Shown one piece after another: positions 46,784 through 56,055 of a stretch of DNA of 64,000 nucleotides. The stretch lies in the NCBI RefSeq assembly GCF_901687125.1, contig NZ_CABFJY010000047.1, positions 1-64,000 on the forward strand. The letters are read 5' to 3'. The notes beneath the pieces are model-generated. The model was given only the letters and a program-made list of their open reading frames with translations. It was not told the origin of the DNA and did not search any database. Source of the stretch: Actinobacillus vicugnae (GTDB lineage Bacteria > Pseudomonadota > Gammaproteobacteria > Enterobacterales > Pasteurellaceae). Position 1 is the stretch's first letter; every line of letters starts with the position of its first letter. The translations under genes were made by a program, and so were the position numbers.

Positions 46784-48304
46784 ATGCAACTTAATCAAGA
46801 TCAAATCAATAAAGCCTTATGGTCTGCCTGCGATGTGTTTCGTGGCACGGTCAGCCCAGATACCTACAAAGACTATATTTTGACAATGCTGTTTTTAAAA
46901 TACATTTCAGATGTGTGGCAAGATCATTATGAATCTTACCAAGCCCAATTCGGTAATGAGCCTGAATTGATTGAAGAAATGATGAAAAACGAACGTTTTG
47001 TTCTACCCCGCCCTGCCAGTTTTTATCAGCTTTATGCTCAACGCTTTGAGGCAAGTAATGGTGAACGGATCGATTTAGCCTTGCACAGTATTGAAGAAGC
47101 GAATGGCACTAAATTGAAAGACGCAGGCAAAAGCGTGTTCCAAGATATTTCTTTTAATACCGACAAACTCGGCGAAGAGAAACAGAAAAACACCATTTTG
47201 CGTGAATTGTTAGAAGTCTTTGCCAATGAAACCCTGAATTTAAAACCAAGCCGTGTTGGCAATTTAGATGTGATTGGTAACGGCTATGAATTTCTTATTA
47301 AAAACTTTGCCGCAAGCGGTGGGCAAAAAGCAGGCGAATTTTATACCCCGCCTGAAGTGTCTGATCTAATTGCCGATTTACTTGAACCGCAGCCCAATGA
47401 CTGTATCTGTGATCCTGCCTGCGGTTCCGGCTCATTATTGATGAAGTGCGGTCAAAAAATTACCCAAAATCACGGGGTAAAAAACTATGCCCTTTACGGG
47501 CAAGAAGCCATTGGTTCCACGTGGTCTTTAGCAAAAATGAATATGTTTTTGCATAATGAAGACAACCATAAAATCGAATGGGGCGACACCATTCGCAACC
47601 CGAAATTGCTGGATAACCAAGGCAAATTGTTGCAATTTGATATCGTTACCGCCAATCCGCCATTTTCCCTAGATAAATGGGGCGTGGAAGAAGCGACAAG
47701 CGATCCGTTTAACCGTTTCCACCGTGGGCTACCGCCCAAAACAAAAGGTGATTATGCTTTTATTTCGCATATGATCGAAACCCTCAAACCGAATACGGGC
47801 AGAATGGGCGTGGTGGTGCCGCACGGTGTGCTATTCCGTGGTTCTAGCGAAGGCAAAATCCGTCAAGCGTTAATTGACGAAAACTTGCTGGATGCCGTTA
47901 TCGGCTTGCCTGAAAAACTGTTTTACGGCACAGGCATTCCTGCGGCGATTCTTATTTTCAAAAAACAGAAAAACGATAACAACGTACTGTTTATTGATGC
48001 CAGCCGAGAGTTTAAAGCAGGCAAAAATCAAAACTTGCTCACGCAAGAAAATATCGAAAAAATCCACCGCACTTATCAAACCCGACAAACGGTGAAAAAA
48101 TACGCTTATCTCGCAACCTTAGAAGAAATCAAAGAAAACGACTACAACCTCAACATTCCGCGTTATGTCGATACCTTTGAGCAAGAAGCGGAAATTGACC
48201 TCACCACCGTTCGAGCCGAACGCTTGAAATTAAAGGCGGAATTGGCAACATTGGAAGAGAAAATGGCGGGGTATTTGGAGGAATTGGGGTTTAAGCAAGA
48301 TTAA
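46784..48304 (+). CDS. hsdM: Type I restriction-modification methyltransferase subunit HsdM
   Basis: 506 residues. N6-adenine methyltransferase: N-terminal HsdM helical domain (WSACDVFRGTVSPDTYKDYIL), SAM motif DPACGSGSLL at about 210, and catalytic NPPF at 291-294. The C-terminal coiled region (TTVRAERLKLKAELATLEEKM) contacts the S subunit. Intact. It carries an H. influenzae-type uptake core at 47444-47452. Its last codons begin the 113-bp direct repeat seen again after the next gene. Confidence 0.95.
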   Translation: MQLNQDQINKALWSACDVFRGTVSPDTYKDYILTMLFLKYISDVWQDHYESYQAQFGNEPELIEEMMKNERFVLPRPASFYQLYAQRFEASNGERIDLALHSIEEANGTKLKDAGKSVFQDISFNTDKLGEEKQKNTILRELLEVFANETLNLKPSRVGNLDVIGNGYEFLIKNFAASGGQKAGEFYTPPEVSDLIADLLEPQPNDCICDPACGSGSLLMKCGQKITQNHGVKNYALYGQEAIGSTWSLAKMNMFLHNEDNHKIEWGDTIRNPKLLDNQGKLLQFDIVTANPPFSLDKWGVEEATSDPFNRFHRGLPPKTKGDYAFISHMIETLKPNTGRMGVVVPHGVLFRGSSEGKIRQALIDENLLDAVIGLPEKLFYGTGIPAAILIFKKQKNDNNVLFIDASREFKAGKNQNLLTQENIEKIHRTYQTRQTVKKYAYLATLEEIKENDYNLNIPRYVDTFEQEAEIDLTTVRAERLKLKAELATLEEKMAGYLEELGFKQD

Positions 48305-48402
48305 GCCCTTGTTAAGCAAGGCAAGTAAAAACTCATAACGCATTGAAAAATAATGATTTTATTTTACTAGGCAAGAAATAAGGTAAAATAAGCAAGGTTT
48401 TG
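48290..48402 (+). repeat. 113-bp direct repeat, left copy
   Basis: Covers the last codons of hsdM (TTTAAGCAAGATTAA) and the following intergenic region to AAGCAAGGTTTTG. It lines up without gaps with 49858-49970, most bases identical, so the AlbA_2 gene between is flanked by a duplication. Confidence 0.9.
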
Positions 48403-48426
48403 CTTCAGTTAAATCAGGAATAAATT

Positions 48427-49872
48427 ATGCTGTCAAAATATAACCCTCTTATTACTAAAGAATATCTACAAATCCAAGCGGAAAATCAATATTTTGAGCG
48501 AAAAGGCTTAGGTAAAGAACTTATTAAACCAAGTAAAATTGCCGAAGAACTTATCGGAATGTTGAACGCTGATGGCGGGCTTTTAGTCTTTGGTGTGTCG
48601 GATTCAGGTGAAATTCAGGATATTAGCAGACTTGATAATCTCGATGATTATCGCAAATTGGTGTTTGATTTCATTGCACCGCCTTGCAACATCAAATTAG
48701 AAGAAGTGGAATTAGATAGCAAGCTTATTTTCTTATTTCACGTTGAGCAAGAATTAGAACGTGTTTTTTATCATAAAAATTCGCAGGAGTATTTTTTAAG
48801 AGTCGCAGATAGCAACCGAAAGTTAGATTTAGACCAAATCAAAAAATTAGAATATGATAAAAACATTCGTCAATTTGAAGATGAAATTGTATCTGATTTT
48901 GAATTAGAAGATCTTGATGAAACATTACTAGAAAGCTATTGCCAAAAATTAAAATTTAAGGGCGATAGATCAGAGTTACTAAAAACAAGGCATTTAATTA
49001 CACAAAAAAACGGAGAATACCAATTTAAAAAATCAGCCGTTTTATTATTTTCAAAAAATCCTGAAAAATATATCCCAACGGCATCTGTACGTTATATTCG
49101 CTATCAAGGAATTGAGAGCAAGACAGGTGTCGAGCATAATGTCATTAAAGATGAACGCTTTGAAAATAACATCCCAAATCTCATTCAAATTATCCGTGAT
49201 TTTTTAAAAATCAGCTTAAGTGATTATTATTTTTTAGATTTGCAAAGTGGTAAGTTTGTAAAAATTCCTGAATATCCTGAAGAAGCGTGGCTTGAAGGCG
49301 TTGTTAATGCACTTTGCCACCGTTCTTATAACAGACAAGGTAGCTCTATTTATATTAAACATTATGACGATCGCCTTGAAATTAGTAACAGTGGACCACT
49401 ACCAGCACAAGTAACCGTTGAAAACATTAAAACCGAACGCTTTGCGAGAAACCCGCGTATAGCAAGGGTGTTAGAAGATTTTGGATATGTACGCCAACTT
49501 AACGAAGGAGTAAAACGGATTTATGAGATTATGGAAAAATCGATGCTAAGCACACCTGAATATCAGGTTAAAAACCATAATGTCTATTTACTGCTTCGCA
49601 ATAAAATCAGTACAAATAACAAAGCAATTTCTACTGATATTATGGCAAGAATAGAAAACGACTGGCAAAATTTAAACGACACCCAGCGAAATGTTCTCTT
49701 ATTCTTATTTGTACAAGGTGGGGCAACAGTTAAAATGCTATCTGATCACACGCAGATAAATGAAAATACGATTCGTAGCTACTTAAATAACTTCATAACA
49801 GAAGGCATTTTAGTAAGAAAAAGTGAGAAAAAACGCGATATCAATGCATTATATGTATTTAAGCAAGATTAA
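48427..49872 (+). CDS. AlbA_2 (Schlafen-type) domain and ATPase-like regulatory protein
   Basis: 481 residues. N-terminal AlbA_2/Schlafen domain (FERKGLGKELIKPSKIAEELIGMLNADGGLLVFGVSD, about 20-60), a central region ending in a GHKL-like part (EAWLEGVVNALCHRSYNRQGSSIYIKHYDDRLEISNSG, about 285-325, with the EGVVNAL and N-S-G motifs), and a C-terminal winged helix (about 415-480). Such proteins are common in type I restriction loci and other defence islands; some RNA- or DNA-binding role is expected, none is proven here. Its C-terminal codons (FKQD*) form part of the right 113-bp repeat and are the same residues as the HsdM end (FKQD*). Confidence 0.8.
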   Translation: MLSKYNPLITKEYLQIQAENQYFERKGLGKELIKPSKIAEELIGMLNADGGLLVFGVSDSGEIQDISRLDNLDDYRKLVFDFIAPPCNIKLEEVELDSKLIFLFHVEQELERVFYHKNSQEYFLRVADSNRKLDLDQIKKLEYDKNIRQFEDEIVSDFELEDLDETLLESYCQKLKFKGDRSELLKTRHLITQKNGEYQFKKSAVLLFSKNPEKYIPTASVRYIRYQGIESKTGVEHNVIKDERFENNIPNLIQIIRDFLKISLSDYYFLDLQSGKFVKIPEYPEEAWLEGVVNALCHRSYNRQGSSIYIKHYDDRLEISNSGPLPAQVTVENIKTERFARNPRIARVLEDFGYVRQLNEGVKRIYEIMEKSMLSTPEYQVKNHNVYLLLRNKISTNNKAISTDIMARIENDWQNLNDTQRNVLLFLFVQGGATVKMLSDHTQINENTIRSYLNNFITEGILVRKSEKKRDINALYVFKQD

Positions 49873-49970
49873 GCCTTTACTAAGCAAGGTAAATAAAACT
49901 TTATAACACATTGAAAAATAAAGCCTTTCTCTTGCTAAGCAAGAAATTGTGAAAAATAAGCAAGGTTTTG
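49858..49970 (+). repeat. 113-bp direct repeat, right copy
   Basis: Same length and ungapped relative to 48290-48402. Begins in the last codons of the AlbA_2 gene (TTTAAGCAAGATTAA) and ends AAGCAAGGTTTTG, directly before the palindromic element at 49973. Confidence 0.9.
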
Positions 49971-49972
49971 TA

Positions 49973-50216
49973 CCGACAGCGACTAAAGTCGCAATCGGTT
50001 ACGCATAATTGAGTGGCTTTGCCACTCTAGGCGGTGAAACGATTTTATGACCTTTTTGCCACCTCTGTTTAAAATATAAACATAATCAATAAAAGAGATT
50101 TAATAACAATGAGTTAGAATAATTTCAGTATCTAAGTATTTTTTAGCTACTGAAATCTAAAGAGCGGTAACACCGCTCACCCATACGTAACCGATTGCGA
50201 CTTTAGTCACTGTCGG
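49973..50216. mobile_element. MITE-like palindromic element upstream of hsdS
   Basis: A 244-bp unit bounded by 31-bp inverted repeats (49973-50003 and 50186-50216) that differ at one position. Each repeat is itself palindromic (CCGA-CA-GCGAC-TAAA-GTCGC-AA-TCGG). Just inside each lies a further hairpin: GAGTGGC-TTT-GCCACTC (50011-50027) and GAGCGGT-AAC-ACCGCTC (50162-50178). No ORF inside and no target-site duplication that I can see. It fills the 365-bp gap between the AlbA_2 gene and hsdS and could carry transcription or stability signals for the downstream genes. Confidence 0.65.
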
Positions 50217-50237
50217 GCAGAAGAAAAAGGAACAAAA

Positions 50238-51473
50238 ATGGTAAGTGGTTGGGAAACAGGAACAATTAAAGATTTAATTAAATCCTTAGATGCAGGTGTT
50301 TCAGTTAATGCAGAAGAAAACACAGAAAAAGTCAGTAAATATAAGATATTAAAAACCAGTTGTGTTTCTCAAGGTTTTTTTGAAAAATCAGAAATAAAAT
50401 CTGTATATGATGAAAACGAAATAGCGAAATTAAAAGAGCCTGTAAAAGCAAATAGATCATCAGTAGAATGAATACGCCTGCACTAGTAGGCGCAAACGGG
50501 TATGTCGAATCTGATATTGATAATGTTTTTTTTACCAGATAGATTATGGCAAGCTAAAGCTAAAAATAAGTCTGTTAATATGCGTTGGCTTAGTTATTGG
50601 TTTGCTAGTGATAAAACAAGATTTTTATTAAGTGAATTAGCCACTGGTACAAGTGCTAGTATGAAAAACATAACAAAGCAAGATGTTATGAATCTCAAAA
50701 TAGATATTCCCCCACTCCCCGAGCAAACCAAAATCGCTGAAATTCTCTCAACGTGGGATAATGCGATTGCTACCACTGAACAACTGCTTGCCAATAGCGA
50801 ACAGCAGAAAAAGGCGTTAATGCAACAGTTACTAACAGGGAAAAAACGTGTTGGTGGAGTTAGTAAGGAATGGAAGAAATATTCTCTAGACCAATTAGGC
50901 TATACCTATACAGGATTATCAGGAAAATCAAAAAGTGATTTTGGGAAAGGAAAACAATATATCCCTTATATGAATATTTTTAAAAATCATAAGATTGACA
51001 TAAATTTCTTAGAACTAGTTAATATACAAGAAGATGAAAACCAAAACAGTGTAAAATATGGAGATATATTCTTTACAACATCATCAGAAACCCCTGATGA
51101 AGTAGGTATGACTTCAGTTTTATTAGATAATTTGGATAATGTTTATTTAAATTCATTCTGTTTTGGCTATCGTTTAAATGATTTTACTCTACTTCTACCT
51201 GAATTTGCTCAGTTCCTATTTAGGAGTGAAGCAGTAAGACGAGAAATATCAATGTTAGGACAAGGAGCAACAAGATATAACTTATCAAAAACACAGTTAA
51301 TGAAACTAGAAATTCCATTGCCAACATTAACAGAACAACAAAAAATCGCAGAAATTCTCACCACCGCAGATCAAGAAATTGCTATACTAACTCAAAAATT
51401 AGATTGCCTAAAACAAGAGAAAAAGGCACTAATGCAAGGGTTGTTGAGTGGTAAGGTTAGGGTTAAAAAATAG
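50238..51473 (+). pseudogene. hsdS: Type I restriction specificity subunit HsdS, two frameshifts
   Basis: A full-length HsdS of about 410 residues can be followed through three frames. Frame 1 (50238-50471, GWETGTIKDLIKSLDAGVSV...) loses register near 50455-50465; ISRMNTPALVGANGYVESDIDNVF is then readable in another frame; a run of eight T at 50526-50533 shifts again, after which LPDRLWQAKAKNKSVNMRWLSYWF continues to the end. Seven T would restore the second join. The rest is intact: the first spacer (PPLPEQTKIAEILSTWDNAI), second TRD (SKEWKKYSLDQLGYTYTG...) and second spacer (PLPTLTEQQKIAEILTTADQEI). As written, no full S protein is made; the T8 run might allow slippage, but the first lesion remains. 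Confidence 0.82.
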
Positions 51474-51488
51474 TTAGTAAGGAAATTT

Positions 51489-52829
51489 ATGGAAAACAAA
51501 AAATATCAAATCTTTGTTAGCTCAACATATACAGATTTAATTGAAGCAAGAAAGAAAGTCATTGAAAGTATCTTAGAAATGGATCATTTTCCTGTTGGTA
51601 TGGAAATGTTTTCAGCAGATACATCTGATCAATGGACAGTTATAAAACGTACGATTGATGAAAGTGATTACTACGTTGTAATTATCGGACATAGATATGG
51701 TAGTGTTGAACCTGAATCAGGAATTAGCTATACAGAAAAAGAATACGACTATGCGGTATCTAAAGAAATTCCTGTTTTAGCCTTTATTCAAAATGACAAC
51801 GTACCATTAACTGATCAACAAAGAGAATTTGAACCGAACTTCATTGAGAAATTAAATTCATTTAAAAATAAAGCTAAAAAGAAAATGTGTCAATTTTGGA
51901 GTAATTATGATGAATTAATTGCTAAAGTTCCTACCGCGTTACATAAATCATTCAAAAATTACCCACAAATAGGTTGGGTTAGAGGGAATCAAGCTATTTC
52001 ACCTGAAATGGCTCTAGAGTTAGCAAGATTAAGCAAAGAAAATAATGAATTAAAAAAGCAGCTTGAACGTATTGAAAATACAGATTTTCCTGATATTCAA
52101 GTATTTATAAATGAAGGAAGTGAAATTGTTCTACGTTATCCTGATAAATTTAATGGATTGATTCAAGAAAAACCTACCCTATTAAATAAAGAAAAAATAG
52201 ATAAACACTTATTAAATTTTATTTCAGATAAAGAAATAGAAAATTTCAATGACAAAATAATTGAATTAGAAGACTCTGATATCGAAAAATACAACCAAGC
52301 TATTATCAAAGAAAAACTAGTAAATGAATATTCGCAGGGGCTTAGCATTTCTGTATCAAATATCGGAAATGTAAAAGCAACAGATTTACATATTGAAATT
52401 GAGTTTCCTGATAGTGTAGGACTATTTGATGAGTTTGATAAACCAGAAGTAAAAATCCCCCAAAACCCTATACCTATTAACCCATTGATAGAGGCTAATA
52501 AAAAATATAAGGATTCTTTATTTACTTCATCTCTATCTTCCGCTCTTAGAATCGGTAGCAGTCTTAGAGATTTAACACCTAGATTCACTGATTATAGTTT
52601 CTCTGAGCCAATTAATTTTAGCAGACTTAACGTTAACAAAAACATAAGGATTTTTCATAATAATGTTATTATTTCAAAAAATAGCTTATTACATACTTTA
52701 TCTCAAGATTTTATAAATGATGTATACATTTATCCAATTAGAAAAGGCGAGTTTACAATAAAAATATCAATTATTTGTGAACAATACAAAACAAGTAAAG
52801 AATTTGAAATCCCATTAATTATTAATTAA
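51489..52829 (+). CDS. DUF4062-domain protein inside the restriction operon
   Basis: 446 residues. N-terminal DUF4062 (about 6-95): YQIFVSSTYTDLIEARKKV, FPVGMEMF, DQWTVIKRTIDESDYYVVIIGHRYGS, SYTEKEYDYA. DUF4062 is a TIR-like alpha/beta unit often found at the front of sensor or effector proteins. A short coiled coil (LARLSKENNELKKQLERI, about 178-195) follows, then about 250 residues I do not recognise, with alternating beta-like segments. It lies 15 bp after hsdS and 10 bp before hsdR, so it is co-expressed with the restriction genes. A role in defence is inference from position. Confidence 0.8.
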   Translation: MENKKYQIFVSSTYTDLIEARKKVIESILEMDHFPVGMEMFSADTSDQWTVIKRTIDESDYYVVIIGHRYGSVEPESGISYTEKEYDYAVSKEIPVLAFIQNDNVPLTDQQREFEPNFIEKLNSFKNKAKKKMCQFWSNYDELIAKVPTALHKSFKNYPQIGWVRGNQAISPEMALELARLSKENNELKKQLERIENTDFPDIQVFINEGSEIVLRYPDKFNGLIQEKPTLLNKEKIDKHLLNFISDKEIENFNDKIIELEDSDIEKYNQAIIKEKLVNEYSQGLSISVSNIGNVKATDLHIEIEFPDSVGLFDEFDKPEVKIPQNPIPINPLIEANKKYKDSLFTSSLSSALRIGSSLRDLTPRFTDYSFSEPINFSRLNVNKNIRIFHNNVIISKNSLLHTLSQDFINDVYIYPIRKGEFTIKISIICEQYKTSKEFEIPLIIN

Positions 52830-52839
52830 GGAACTAAAA

Positions 52840-55800
52840 ATGTACCACATCCCCCCACCTCGTTTCCAAGAACGCTTTAGCTCACACATTCCTGCAATGG
52901 TGTTGCTAAACAATCTCGGTTGGGAATTTCTTTCAAGAGAAGAGGCGCTGGTGTTGAGAAATAATGATCGCAGTGCGGTGGTGTTGGGGACGGTGTTGCG
53001 TGAAGTGTTGGCGGAACGCACTTTCGCCTATGGCGGTAAACACTATCCGCTTTCTCAAACCAGTATCAATAAATTGGTGGATACGCTCACACAGCCGAAT
53101 TTAAGCGAAGGCTTGTTGCAGGCGAATGAACACATTTATCATCAGTTGCTGCTCGGCATTACCGTGTCGGAATTTATTGACGGCAAGAAAATCAATCTCA
53201 CCATTCCCATTATTGATTGGCAAAATCCGCAAAATAACCGCTTTCATTTTAGCGAAGAATTTAGTGTGAATAACCCCAAAGGCACGGAACGCCGCCCTGA
53301 TTTGGTTTGCTTTGTCAACGGCATTCCCCTTTCGGTTATTGAAGCGAAACGCCCGCAAGGCAAAAAAACGCCGACCATTGAAGAAGGCATTTCCCAACAT
53401 TTACGCAATCAACGCATTGATGAAATCCCCCACTTGTTTGCTTACAGCCAGCTCTTGCTCTCCATTAGTGGCACGCAAGCACGTTATGCTACCGTTGGCA
53501 CGCCTGCAAAATTTTGGGCAGCATGGCGGGAAGAAGATCTGCCTGAAAGTGCAATGCAAGCGGTCAAAAATGCACAAAAATTTGCAAAAATCTTACCGCA
53601 CTTAAGCCAAAAGGAAGCCGATTGGCTGACTTCCCTTTCGGCATCAACACAACACATCAGCGAGCAAGACAAGCTTATTATCAGCTTGCTTTCCCCCGAA
53701 CGTTTATTGGAAATGGTGCAATATTTTATCTTGTTCGATAAAAAATTCGGCAAGATCGTGGCACGTTATCAACAAGTTTTCGGCATTAAACGCCTTATTG
53801 AACGCATTTGCCGCATTGACCAAAAGGGCAAGCGGGAAGGCGGTGTCATTTGGCACACCACAGGTTCGGGCAAGTCCTTCACAATGGTGCTGTTAAGCAA
53901 GGCGTTGATTTTACATCCGAAACTCAAACAATGCCGTGTAATTGTGATTACCGACCGTATTGATTTAGAAAAACAGCTCAGCCGCACCTTTGCCAACAGT
54001 GGCGAACTTGCAAGTAAAAAAGAGTTGCAATCCGCATTAGTGAAACGAGGCACGGAGTTGGCTCACAAAATCGGCAAAGGCACGGAGCGGATTATTTTCA
54101 GCCTGATTCAAAAATTCCAATCGGCGGTGAAATTGCCCGAATGCCATAACGACAGCAACAACATTATCGTATTGATTGATGAAGGACACCGCAGCCAACA
54201 AGGGGAAAATAACGCCCTAATGCAACAAGCCTTGCCGAATGCTAGCTTTGTGGCGTTTACCGGCACGCCATTATTAAAAGAACAGAAAACCACCAATAAA
54301 TTCGGCTCGATTATTCACGCTTACACAATGCAACGGGCGGTGGAAGACGGTGCGGTAACGCCGTTGCTTTATGAAGAGCGAATCCTTGAACTGGATGTGA
54401 ATGCCAAAGCCATTGACAGCTGGTTTGAACGTATTACCCAACCGTTAAACGACAGCCAAAAAGCCGATTTAAAACGCAAATTCGCCCGCAAAGGGCAAAT
54501 TTATACCGCTGATGATCGCATTCATTTGATTGCACTGGATATTATCGCTCATTTTAACCAACATATTGATGCGGGCTTAAAAGGACAGCTTGCCTGCGAC
54601 AGCAAACAGTCGGCGATTAAATATCAGCAGTATTTTGCCGAAAACGGCTTTGAAACGGCGGTGGTCATTAGCCCGCCCGACAGCCGAGAAGGTAATTTAG
54701 ACTTGAACGAAGAAGAAATTCCACTGGTGCAAAAATGGTGGAAAGAAAATGTCGGCAATCAAGATGAATCCCTCTACACCCAAGCGGTGATCAAACGTTT
54801 TGAACAAGATCCCGATTTGAAATTATTGATTGTGGTGGATAAATTGCTCACAGGCTTTGATGAGCCCAAAAATGCCGTGCTGTATATTGATAAGCCTTTG
54901 AAAGAACATAATTTAATTCAGGCGGTTGCTCGGGTAAACCGTTTGCACGATCAGAAAAAATTCGGCTTATTGATCGACTATCGCGGCATTTTAAAAGAAC
55001 TGGATACCACTATTGCAGACTATCAACATCTCGCCGAACAAACCCAAGGCGGTTACGATGTGGTGGATATTGCAGGGTTATATCGCCAAGTTGCCAACGA
55101 ATATGCCCGTTTGCCCGAACTTTATCGCAAATTATGGGCGATTTTTGCCGATGTGCAGAATAAGCAGGATATCGAAGCCCTGCGTGCGGTGTTAATGCCA
55201 CGTTTTAAAGCGAGCAACGGCGAGCAAATCGACCAAAATCAACCTGTGCGAGATAGTTTTTATTCGGCATTAACGGAATTTGCCAGTTGCTTAAAAGTGG
55301 CGTTTCAGTCGGTTTCTTTCTTTGATGATGTGTCGGAAAGCCAACGTCAGCATTACAAAGAAACTCTGAAACAAATGACCGCACTTCGCCAACTGGCACA
55401 AGAAGATGCAGGGGAAAAGATCAATTATGATAGCTATGCCGACGCCATTAAAAAGCTGATGGATAAACATATTTCAGGTATTGCGGTGCGAGAGCCTACT
55501 GCGGTGTATGATGTATCTAAATTCGGCAAAAAAGCGAAAAATACCCCACAAAAAACCCGCAATGAAGCGGATAAAATTCGTTCGCAATTGACCCATCAAA
55601 TCGATACTATGATTGATGATCCTTACGCCAGAGCCCGTTTTTCCGAATTATTGCAAGAAGTGATTACCCAAGCCGAGCTTGCTTTTGATTACCCTGATAA
55701 ACAACTGCTACTCTTTCAACAATTTGCCGAACAGGTGCAACAACGTAAATTGCCCGAACTGCCCGATTTCGGCAATAACCGCTTTGCCCAAGCCTATTAC

Positions 55801-56055
55801 GGTGTAGTGAAAATGCACCTGCCCGAAAGTGCGGTGCAAATGGGGCAAATTTGGGCTGATTTTGCAAAACAAGCTGATGAAATTGTTAATCAGTGCGTAC
55901 AAGCCTATTCGATTAACCCTACGTTAATCGAAACGGAAATCCGCAAACAGCTTTTACCGAAAGTGTTTATGCTGTGCAAAGACATCGGCGGCGGAATGGA
56001 ACACGCCAAACGCATTGTGGAAGGCATTGTGCAAATCGTGCGAGTCGGACTGTGA
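52840..56055 (+). CDS. hsdR: Type I restriction endonuclease subunit HsdR
   Basis: 1071 residues. PD-(D/E)xK nuclease near the N-terminus (Asp154, Glu168, Lys170 in PDLVCFVNGIPLSVIEAKRP), Walker A TTGSGKS at about 340-346, IDEGHRSQQG box, AFTGTPLL, and the helicase C-terminal motif AVARVNRLHDQK; the HsdR C-terminal helical region follows. Intact, so restriction would be possible with HsdM and some S subunit. Both uptake-core types occur inside it. Its stop overlaps the next start by one base (TGATG). Confidence 0.95.
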   Translation: MYHIPPPRFQERFSSHIPAMVLLNNLGWEFLSREEALVLRNNDRSAVVLGTVLREVLAERTFAYGGKHYPLSQTSINKLVDTLTQPNLSEGLLQANEHIYHQLLLGITVSEFIDGKKINLTIPIIDWQNPQNNRFHFSEEFSVNNPKGTERRPDLVCFVNGIPLSVIEAKRPQGKKTPTIEEGISQHLRNQRIDEIPHLFAYSQLLLSISGTQARYATVGTPAKFWAAWREEDLPESAMQAVKNAQKFAKILPHLSQKEADWLTSLSASTQHISEQDKLIISLLSPERLLEMVQYFILFDKKFGKIVARYQQVFGIKRLIERICRIDQKGKREGGVIWHTTGSGKSFTMVLLSKALILHPKLKQCRVIVITDRIDLEKQLSRTFANSGELASKKELQSALVKRGTELAHKIGKGTERIIFSLIQKFQSAVKLPECHNDSNNIIVLIDEGHRSQQGENNALMQQALPNASFVAFTGTPLLKEQKTTNKFGSIIHAYTMQRAVEDGAVTPLLYEERILELDVNAKAIDSWFERITQPLNDSQKADLKRKFARKGQIYTADDRIHLIALDIIAHFNQHIDAGLKGQLACDSKQSAIKYQQYFAENGFETAVVISPPDSREGNLDLNEEEIPLVQKWWKENVGNQDESLYTQAVIKRFEQDPDLKLLIVVDKLLTGFDEPKNAVLYIDKPLKEHNLIQAVARVNRLHDQKKFGLLIDYRGILKELDTTIADYQHLAEQTQGGYDVVDIAGLYRQVANEYARLPELYRKLWAIFADVQNKQDIEALRAVLMPRFKASNGEQIDQNQPVRDSFYSALTEFASCLKVAFQSVSFFDDVSESQRQHYKETLKQMTALRQLAQEDAGEKINYDSYADAIKKLMDKHISGIAVREPTAVYDVSKFGKKAKNTPQKTRNEADKIRSQLTHQIDTMIDDPYARARFSELLQEVITQAELAFDYPDKQLLLFQQFAEQVQQRKLPELPDFGNNRFAQAYYGVVKMHLPESAVQMGQIWADFAKQADEIVNQCVQAYSINPTLIETEIRKQLLPKVFMLCKDIGGGMEHAKRIVEGIVQIVRVGL

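Noticed and set aside
49973..50216. CRISPR array
   Set aside because: Only two inverted, not direct, repeats with no spacers; no cas genes in the window.
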